DNA from: Stephanodiscus triporus
Lineage: Eukaryota > Bacillariophyta > Thalassiosirophyceae > Thalassiosirales > Thalassiosiraceae
Direction of reading: 5' to 3'
Assembly: GCA_036939755.1 (NCBI GenBank)
Contig: JALLAZ010000774.1
Span: forward strand, 1 to 12,172
Length of the DNA stretch: 12,172 nt
In this document: positions 6,901-12,172 of the stretch, piece by piece
Numbering within the stretch: position 1 is the first letter of the stretch
Layout: each line of letters starts with the position of its first letter
The notes under the pieces: model-generated
The model's input: the letters and a program-made list of their open reading frames with translations, nothing else
What the model was told of the DNA's origin: nothing
The model's database searches: none
Position numbers and translations under genes: made by a program

Positions 6901-7040
6901 AGGAAATTTCCAAACTTCGTCTACAGCTTCAGGTGACTGATGCGGCGTTGCAGAACGATGGGAAAGTCAAGGTTGGGAATGTCAGAAGATTCCTGTCCTT
7001 TTTGAGAAAGGGGACCAAGAGCGAGTCTTATCGCAAATAA
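3903..7040 (+). CDS. Unrecognised 1045-residue protein: low-complexity N-terminal half, coiled-coil C-terminus
   Basis: Single uninterrupted exon. The ATG at 3903 is the first in frame after an in-frame TAA at 3897, with G at -3; a later ATG at 3981 (residue 27) is also possible. Residues 1 to about 500 are dominated by Ala, Gly, Ser, Asp, Glu and Arg homopeptides from GC-rich triplet repeats, including 16 consecutive Ser (225-240). A basic, helix-prone stretch follows (TRMAWARKLEKQKMKVESV, about 506-524). Near nucleotide 5640 base composition drops to ordinary GC and codon use becomes mixed. Two KYEKRRQW / WEKYEDA-like segments (about 620-645) and acidic Ser-rich sequence follow, including a 32-residue tandem repeat (about 820-878). 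The last 110 residues form a likely coiled coil (EAKIASKKSEVESLKGEM, HKEISKLRLQLQV), ending RRFLSFLRKG. No catalytic motif, signal peptide or membrane segment is seen. Function unknown; a scaffold or cytoskeletal role is only a guess from the coil. Confidence 0.78.
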   Translation: MRTQVRNGGGGYAAGAAGVGRAAEPSMIIATTTAEDERTRRRPPRRRHDDDGAVLANNGGGSGGGVASSAEANLATIAASVAAAVERSNAAASAVLVNRRGGAYVVATTTLTTTKVPAGEDDDDEDDDDDDEDGENRCANLEWDPVARRRALVGRGGEGKASTVGPIVGARKGGASFPSSSSSSSGGGSSTTTLKSAKRTVVLPSTSSSRQPSRSPLDTRHINASSSSSSSSSSSSSSSSPLTSRTTPSSLVAQRRLHQRSAIFRTMTDRDPPPPSRPSAAAGAAAAAAAAAVGGSGAAPEEEGKRETSSSSSSSSVLMLSEKFRLGTTTVGAAIEAEKDRTPASESRGRGGRGGGVVVVPPAAAEEEEDAGREGTAGRTTTRAAGGDVVVVEEDDDRRRRRRTPARSDARYLAAISRTTKKGAVPSSVEKSSSLPPDADLPPVKGTVVPPRKEEEEEDEEEDDRAEGDGAPSGEGNAADGRGADASAGGGETTRGDASPSRSDFATRMAWARKLEKQKMKVESVRKAMSTASKADNHIAATARKSEGDGVAPSFGARAAAGDGDGDRAVRTKEGCDVGPPCKVDDITMDNELDGPPSKFKDYANELSSPPLDKRNQLYEKYEKRRQWNNGASKKRASWEKYEDATVPVICTQSKDQTTPAPALNYGTIKDAYRNFYTKDVHPEEVDMDEPMSLESNQSGEAGETTILSSTPRLQVQEEPEDRTTKISLSSVLSMSSLIAQGKEEGTTLVSMPGQLVHDKPEETGFSQPVGWFGSAEDVFTAFKSQCLESPTDVDKHDITNTFGSTSNDEEEMVAFATSAFDSDVFCEIEESTLENKEQEEDVENSVNATISFDSDVICEIKESTLESKEQEKDAENSDVEPKAECMDECHEFVSERKVNECCGGSADDFQDEDPHELSDAKDDGVAIRVKSFQAGLTGEQQILLSDMIADYEAKIASKKSEVESLKGEMTMQHMQIQSLLGKEQERAAESDDLIRCLHKEISKLRLQLQVTDAALQNDGKVKVGNVRRFLSFLRKGTKSESYRK
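4575..4622 (+). repeat. Serine-codon minisatellite (TCG with TCT every 15 nt)
   Basis: Sixteen in-frame Ser codons, in which a TCT interrupts the TCG run every fifth codon, giving a 15-bp higher-order period repeated about three times. It indicates unit-level duplication rather than simple triplet slippage. Confidence 0.85.
6362..6537 (+). repeat. In-frame 96-bp tandem duplication inside the 1045-residue gene
   Basis: An 80-bp block (6362-6441) recurs at 6458-6537 with few differences, at a spacing of 96 bp (32 codons). The encoded repeats read FDSDV(F/I)CEI(E/K)ESTLE followed by (N/S)KEQE(E/K)D(V/A)ENS. The duplication is in frame and the copies differ mainly by single substitutions, so it is moderately recent. 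Confidence 0.92.
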
Positions 7041-7661
7041 AGCTTTTACCAAGTTGGGATAGGGTTACATCAATGGATCATCGAAGGCGAGAATAAATGA
7101 TTGTTTAGTTGTGCATTTAGTCAGAAGCGACGAAAATGAATCTTTATTTGTGTACATGTGAAGAATGAGTCAGTTTGGCAGCCGTTGTAATATACTAGAC
7201 TATAAAAGTAAACATACGTCATGGCACATCCACACCTGTTGTCCAAAGCAAGACAACATCTTTGTGCCATTTTCCATCCTCGTGCCAGTCTGGGTCCTCC
7301 CGGCATATAACCATGACTCAACTATTTGTGCGGCCAGCTGCGTGTCCACCGAAATTACTCATGGCATGGGCCATGCACAGCCTTCAGGAGCGCCAGAGTG
7401 CGTGGGACACGAAGTTCGTTTTTCTACTGTACAACTTAGCGACATTGTCAGCTTCTTTGGACCATTCTAGAGGGTTTGGTGGGATCCGCCACGACATTCT
7501 AATCGACCCAATTCCAAGTCGCGGTGGGAGGGAGAATAATGCAAGCAAGACAACAACGCGAAACAGCCCTGCTAGAGCATATACAACTGTGAACTTATTA
7601 TTATTCGTTTACAATCAGAACAAGCTATTTTACACAATGAGAGAGAGGGGGAGAGAGAGAG
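7041..7661. other. Convergent intergenic region
   Basis: This holds the 3' ends of the plus-strand gene (stop 7040, overlapped by AATAAA at 7036; another AATAAA at 7092) and the minus-strand coiled-coil gene (stop 7664-7662). A GA-rich dinucleotide tract occupies 7639-7661 directly beyond the latter's stop. The only gene-like content is a minus-strand frame interrupted by TGA codons, described separately. Confidence 0.5.
7222..7497 (-). pseudogene. Possible degenerate coding fragment with in-frame TGA codons
   Basis: On the minus strand an ATG at 7497 begins 37 protein-like codons (MSWRIPPNPLEWSKEADNVA...), then TGA at 7386. The same frame continues for 21 codons (RLCMAHAMSNFGGHAAGRTN), meets TGA at 7320, and continues for 32 codons (VMVICREDPDWHEDGKWHKD...) to TGA at 7221. 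The frame has no TAA or TAG from 7606 to 7198. The residue mix, including six Trp, looks protein-like rather than random, but I recognise no family. It could be a decayed gene, an exon set I cannot splice, or chance. UGA-as-selenocysteine is considered under findings and is not supported by a visible SECIS element. Confidence 0.3.
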
Positions 7662-10600
7662 TTAAATTGCTGAGACACTATATGAACTGGCACTGATGAC
7701 GCTACTGATCTCGCCATCATTGTCGTCTTGACCATTCGTTGCCTTCTTCTTTTTCTTCCGCATCGGCACTCCCTTCACTCGCGAGAACTTTCCCGAAGAA
7801 GACATCATCTCAAGCTTCTTGATAGTTGCCTCTCGTACCTCAAGTCGCATCTTCAGTTCATCAATTTCATCCTGACGTCCAACACCCGATGATTGAAGCC
7901 TAATCCGTGTTGCCGCCTGGAGCTGCTCGTTTTGTTGTCGTAGATGTGCAATCTCTTCGGTAAGTGACCGTTCTCTCTCCTGCGATGCCTGCCGTTGCGT
8001 CTCGATGACCAATTCCAACTTCTGAATCTGCGACTTGCTCTTGGTCATGAGCTCTGGTACAATCTGTTGAATGTCGGAAAGCTGGGTTTGCAATGATGTG
8101 ATACGAGACTCGTACACCCTCTTCTGCTTCTTGAGTTTCTTGTTATCGCGTTCGAGAGGCGTCAACCGACTCTTGCCAGTGATAGACGCCATTCCTGTCA
8201 TTTCGCTGTGAGCGCTGCTAAGAGTTGACGCCGCGCCAGTAACGTTAGACGCAACTGACGATGCCACAGAACCATCATCATCCTGAAAGCTCCTTCTGCC
8301 ATATGCAACAGTTTGGGCCTCCTTCCGTTTACGTAGCTCTTCAAATTCCGTCTCCAGAGCCTCAACCTTGATTGAATACGCCTGATTTTCGTTTTCTAAC
8401 CGTTGAATCAACAACCTTCTCTGGCTTTCATCCTCTTTGAATTTTGACGATGCCACCATCAGTTCGTTTTTGAGGTTGGCTATGGTTAATGAATTGGCAG
8501 ACACTGCCTGTTCTAGCTCAGAAATGCGCTTATCCTTCTCAAGTGCTCTGACCTTCCAATCGACATGATCGCCTTCTAAATCAATATTGGATCGATTGAA
8601 CAACCCTCCGAAAAGACCCCCACCACCACCATGGCTTCTCCCCATCAAATTGGAAGTTGATGCTGCATTTCCACTTAAGTCATCACTTTCTTCAAAGTAA
8701 TCTTGCTGAGACACACATTCGAGTGCCTGCCCCTCCTTCTTGGACTCGATACCTTCCTTATGATTTAATAGTTCCTCCCTGGCCTCATGTAGAGCCGCTG
8801 ATAATTTATCAGCAGTCTCGCCCTTATTCGAAAGTTCAGCTTTAATCTGGTCGGTTGGGAAATAATAATTATTGCAAAGTGTGAGCTTTGCACGACGAAC
8901 ACAAAGCTAACACACAATAATATTCCCTTACCGCATCAATCTCCCGCTTTTTGGATCCCATCTGACGGCGTGATAACATACAAAAAGAGGTGTGAGAGTA
9001 AGAGCATAAGTGGTAAATTGAGCATTTCGGCATGAAACCAAAAAACAGACCTCCTTCTGCATCGTTTCAATAATCATTTCCATCTCTGCCTGCCGAGCCG
9101 CATTTGTAGCCGCCAATGTGGCTGCCGCTTGCATACCTGACTTCTTTTCTTTTTCTGCGTCGGCCTTGATCTTCTCGACCTCAGCAGTGGCACATTTATT
9201 ATCCTTTTGGAGAGATTCGATTTCATACTTGAGATTTTCCAAATCACCAAGGGCATGTTGGCGTGCTTGTTCGGCAGCTTGCATTCTGGACTCAGCTTGC
9301 TTGCATGACTCTGTGGCGGCCTTTGCGTCTTCCTTTGCTGTATGTAGATCGATTTCTAAATTCTTGAGTTTTTCAACTACCACTTCTAGCGATTGCCTTT
9401 CGCTGATGAGTTCATTGTTAAGGGATTTTATGTTCTTGTCGCGCTCATCTAATTGCGCCTCAACTTCCTCGACTCTAGCCTTGCGCCGCTCGAGTTCCGC
9501 TTTGAGAAGTTCGGAGTGCTTGTCTTTTTCGTCCAATTCTAAGCTCAGCTGTTCCGTCTGACGCTTGTTTGTCCGTAACTCACGCTCGAGACGCTCAACC
9601 AGGGCTTCTTTTTCCGCAAGCTCGGTCATTTGCACCGCTATTTGTGCAGAGTTGGCTGCATTTGCAGTTCGTGTAGACGCCATTGGCAATACAATTTCAC
9701 CATTCCCCTCATCTGCTTCATTTATTGTCACTAGGTCGGAAGATTCAGCCGCTGCCTCTAGCTCAGCACGATATTCAATAAATTCCCTCTTAATCTTCGT
9801 CAACTTGCTCTCCAAAGTATCAACATATTTATTCCTCTCTTCCAATTCCATTGCGATATTATTCACCTCACGACTCTTGGTCGCCAAGTTTTGCTCGAGC
9901 TCCCTAACTCGCAATTCTTCACCCATCATTGCTTCCTCCAGTTGATTTCGCAATTCAACGGCAAGCAATTCCTTTTCTTCCAGCATAGTCTGCGCTAACT
10001 CCATCTGCTCGCGGTGGACATCGACATCTTGATTAAGCGAATCAATCTGCGCTTCGCGGTCCGCGATGCCCTCGACATGAGACTTCTGGGCGTCATTCAT
10101 CGCAGTAAGAACGGATTCCTTCTCTTCCCTCAACTCCTCCACCTCCTGTTCTAACTCGGCTAGCCTTGCCTTCTGCTTCTCCAAGAGTTCCACCTCCTCT
10201 TTCATCATCTTGGCTCTCGCAAGATGATTTTTCAGTTCCGTTTCCTGACTTTCGAGCACGGCCACCCTGTATGTTGTATTCTCCATTAGGGCCAACGTTT
10301 CTTCCAGTTCGTGCCGGATCTTGGATTCGCGACCCTCGGCCTCGACGCGCGCTTCTTCAGCAGTTCTTGCGGCGTTGGCGGCGTCGAGGAGATCTATCCG
10401 AACTTTCTCGAGCTGATTTTTCACCCGGACAACCTCATGCTCTGTCGGATCGATGTGCGGGTGCACGTGACGATCATAAAAAAACGCAAAGATGAGAGCA
10501 TGGCAATACAACGGCAAACAACGAAAGCCCAACATGGAGAACAAAACATCGACATCCCCGCCCATCACCTTCCCTTCTCACCCATCTTATCCAACTCATC

Positions 10601-12172
10601 CCGCAATTCCATTATCTCCCCCTCTCTCTCCTCGGCTATGTCTCTTAATTCTAATACCTCCCTGTCCTTCTCCCTCAGCTGACCCATCATGCGCCCCACC
10701 TGCTCTAGCGCATCGTTCAGCTCCTCCCTCACCCCCTGGATCTCAGCCTCCTGCTCCGCCAATGATGCCCCCGTTGCGCCCCCCCGCCCCGTGATCGCCG
10801 CGTTCTCCACAAGGAGCGACTTCATGCCATCCTCCAATTCGCAACGCACCGCGTCCAACTCCTCCAACCTCTCCCTCAGGTACGACCTCTCGTCGCACAC
10901 CTTGCGATGCTCGCGCTTGAGGTTCTTAACCTCCCGCCTGGTCCTGCGCATGCGTGCCTCCATCGATATCAGCTCGTGGTCGCGTTCCTTCAACTTCGCC
11001 GCCTGTATCGCGGTCGTCTTCCCCAACGCCCGCAGCGCGTCGAGCCTCCCGTCCATCTCCGCGCTCGTCATCCTGACGAGGGATTTCAGCCCGACGTTGC
11101 CGTCCTGCAATTCCGCCTCAAGTGCGTGTATGCGAAACGTGGCCTGGGCCTGAACGCTCCCGAGTCGTCCCTCCACCTCCTCGAGCTGCTCGGCGAGGTC
11201 ACGACACGCGTCCGTCAGGTTGAGCGTCTCGAGCTTGTACCTGTACAGCTCGTCCTCGAGGCGGGCGGGGGTCATCATGCGCGTCGTTCCCGTTTGGGGC
11301 ACGCCTATCCCTGCCATATTCTCCCTCCCAGTCGACGATGGCCTCGACGACCTCCTCGCACCCGCGTAGTTCGCCGCGTCCCTCGCGACGACGTATCCCT
11401 CAGCGTTTTCGAATTCGCCGTCGCATTCTCCGGAGATGTATAGTTCCTCCTCCTCCTCCTCGTCATCATCATCGTCATCGTCATCGTCATCGTCGTCCAT
11501 CCCCCCCCGCAGCCGTCGTCCCCTCCCCTTCTTCCCGCCACCGAAGAATTTACCGAGTCCGATTGATGACGACGACGACGATGACTTCTTCTTCTTCATC
11601 ATCTTCTCGTCGTCCATCCCCTGCGTCCTCCCCCCCCTCGCGCCGCTCCCCCCATAGTCGCTGTAGTCCTCCTCCTCAACGATTTCGCTCAACGCGCCGC
11701 CGCTTCCCCCCTCGCTGTCGTCGTTGTCGTCGTTGTCGTCTCCTCCTCCTTCTCCTCCTCCTCCTCCTCCCTCGGATTCGAACTTGTCGGACGAGTTATT
11801 TATTTGCGAGAGCCTACGCTCGAATTCTTCCATGGTGCACTCGAACTGTCGCATGCCCTCGCGCAGTGCGACGACGTCCTCCCCCTCCTCCTCGTCGTTC
11901 CTCTCCCTCCCCTTCCCCTTCCCCTTCCCCTTCCCCCCCCCTCGTCCGTCATCCCTCCTCATCGTCTCCTTCTCATTCGTCCTCTTCTTCTTCTCCTTCT
12001 TCTTATTCTTACTGATCGTCCTCGACCTCGCGTCCGTCTCGGAGAGGTTGCTCACCCCATCGTCATGGTCATCATTGTCGTGGTCGTCATCACCGTCGTC
12101 GTCGTTGTCGTCGTCGTCGTCGTCGCCGTCGTCTTCCCGCTCCACCCCCCCCCCCCCCCCCCCCCCCCACGA
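7662..12172 (-). CDS. Large coiled-coil protein, spliced; 5' end outside window
   Basis: I join four exons on the minus strand: 12172-10582, 10441-9051, 8961-8932 (30 nt) and 8846-7662. Phases agree (first join splits a Glu codon, the others fall between codons), and from the GTG at 12145 the sum is 4170 nt, 1389 residues plus TAA. That GTG is not a convincing start: the frame is open to the window edge through a poly-G run. The first in-window in-frame Met is at 11962 (1328 residues). Order of parts: Asp- and Lys-rich low complexity (to about 85); an amphipathic stretch (85-125); Gly/Asp/Ser-rich sequence with SSSIGLGKFFGGGKKG (about 190-205) and a D12E6 run (about 216-235); coiled coil from about 290 to 780; a break (SSDLVTINEADEGNGEIVLP); more coil to about 1040; a Gly/Phe segment (GGGGGLFGGLFNRS); further coil; and a basic KKKKK patch near the C-terminus. 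No motor, ATPase or membrane segment is seen. A golgin-, centrosomal- or cytoskeletal-type scaffold is possible; family unknown. Confidence 0.8.
8847..8931 (-). other. Intron 3 of the coiled-coil gene (85 bp)
   Basis: On the minus strand it starts GTAAGGGAATATT directly after GATGCG and ends CCCAACCGACCAG before ATTAAAGCTG. It is a good GT-AG pair, falls between codons, and joins REIDA to IKAELSNKG with an uninterrupted coiled-coil pattern. It contains a hairpin at 8879-8913. Confidence 0.85.
8879..8913. repeat. Stem-loop inside intron 3
   Basis: GTGT-G-AGCTTTG (8879-8890) is complementary to CAAAGCT-A-ACAC (8902-8913): 12-base arms with a single mismatch and an 11-base loop, inside an 85-bp intron next to the 30-nt microexon. 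Confidence 0.75.
8932..8961 (-). other. 30-nt microexon of the coiled-coil gene
   Basis: It is flanked on the minus strand by CGCCGTCAG and GTAAGG, encodes exactly ten residues (MGSKKREIDA) and is symmetric (phase 0 at both ends). The neighbouring exons also meet in phase 0, so skipping it would keep the frame. Its ATG is internal, since the coil upstream reads in from exon 2. Confidence 0.78.
8962..9050 (-). other. Intron 2 of the coiled-coil gene (89 bp)
   Basis: The donor GTCTGTTTTTTGG follows ATGCAGAAGGAG, and the acceptor is CACGCCGTCAG. The donor is weaker than the others (C at +3). If retained, translation continues 41 codons through the intron and microexon in the wrong frame before stopping at 8928, which gave away the intron. 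Confidence 0.75.
10442..10581 (-). other. Intron 1 of the coiled-coil gene (140 bp)
   Basis: The donor GTGAGAAGG follows GATAAGATGG and the acceptor is CGATCCGACAG. It interrupts a codon after its first base, and the join restores DKM-E-HEVVRVKNQ in a continuous coiled coil. Without splicing, both flanking frames end or lose coil character at exactly these points. Confidence 0.88.
11460..11499 (-). repeat. Asp-codon triplet tract
   Basis: A run of GAC/GAT codons on the coding strand (seen as TCATCG repeats on the plus strand) produces about 12 consecutive Asp followed by 6 Glu. GAT and GAC alternate partly regularly, so it is a compound repeat. Confidence 0.85.
11909..11940 (-). repeat. CCCCTT hexanucleotide repeat encoding Gly-Lys
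   Basis: Four copies of CCCCTT on the plus strand are followed by C8. Read on the coding strand they alternate GGG and AAG, giving a GKGKGKGKG segment next to the candidate start Met at 11962. Confidence 0.85.
12145..12168. repeat. 24-base poly-C homopolymer at window edge
   Basis: Twenty-four uninterrupted C bases; on the coding strand of the coiled-coil gene this is poly-G, keeping the frame open as Gly codons. Homopolymers of this length are prone to length error in sequencing and assembly, so the frame upstream of it should not be trusted. Confidence 0.95.

Noticed and set aside
7040..7230. SECIS element supporting a selenoprotein in the convergent spacer
   Set aside because: ATGA sequences occur near 7221 and 7076, but neither has a paired GA on the opposite side of a stable stem with an apical AA, so I do not call one.
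7262..7696. 144-codon plus-strand ORF in the convergent spacer
   Set aside because: No family resemblance, runs into the GA repeat and the 3' end of the opposite gene, and is antisense to the more protein-like minus frame.
8928..9050. Hydrophobic C-terminus of the exon 2 frame as a tail anchor
   Set aside because: It is translation of intron 2 and of the microexon in the wrong frame; GT-AG sites and restored coil argue for splicing.
10442..10568. N-terminal residues (MMGGDVDVLF...) of the unspliced exon 2 frame as a signal or membrane anchor
   Set aside because: This hydrophobic stretch is intron 1 read through; splicing at 10581/10442 joins two coiled-coil segments in phase.
1..12172. CRISPR array, phage, insertion sequence, restriction or other prokaryotic defence system
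   Set aside because: Repeats are microsatellites or in-gene duplications without spaced identical units; no transposase, integrase or nuclease motif is present, and the genes are eukaryotic.

Overview
The window is nuclear DNA of a photosynthetic stramenopile, most likely a diatom. The evidence is a eukaryotic eS19 ribosomal protein gene, short GT-AG introns of 85-140 bp, a plastid-type bipartite presequence with a diatom-like Phe motif, a selenocysteine tRNA (diatoms carry selenoproteins), and a leucine-rich-repeat fragment of a kind I associate with diatom multigene families. The species assignment is inference. I see no mobile element, CRISPR array or prokaryotic operon.

Layout from left to right: (1) 197-1141 (+), an unrecognised protein with a signal/transit presequence, one membrane segment and a conserved-looking acidic/Tyr-rich tail. 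(2) 1493-2108 (-), the remains of a leucine-rich-repeat gene, broken by frameshifts and an apparent internal deletion and carrying a 33-bp tandem duplication. (3) 2410-2496 (-), a complete 87-nt tRNA-Sec(UCA) gene whose secondary structure follows the animal tRNA-Sec almost arm by arm. (4) G-rich tracts, then 2802-3254 (-), an intronless 40S ribosomal protein S19 gene. (5) A 648-bp divergent spacer. (6) 3903-7040 (+), a 1045-residue unrecognised protein: a GC-rich low-complexity first half and a normal-GC second half ending in a coiled coil. (7) A 621-bp convergent spacer with a degenerate reading frame interrupted only by TGA. (8) 7662 to the right edge (-), a spliced gene of at least four exons (1389 codons seen, 5' end off the window) for a long coiled-coil protein. 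The exon joins below are my reconstruction; the splice sites agree in phase and the summed exon length is a multiple of three.

The genes do not form a pathway. tRNA-Sec and eS19 both serve translation but their proximity need not mean anything. The two large unknown proteins share a design: a GC-rich, trinucleotide-repeat-driven N-terminal region fused to a normal-GC coiled-coil C-terminal region. The most informative items are the tRNA-Sec gene without a nearby Pol III T-run, the 30-nt in-frame microexon with an adjacent intronic hairpin, and the probably plastid-targeted unknown protein.
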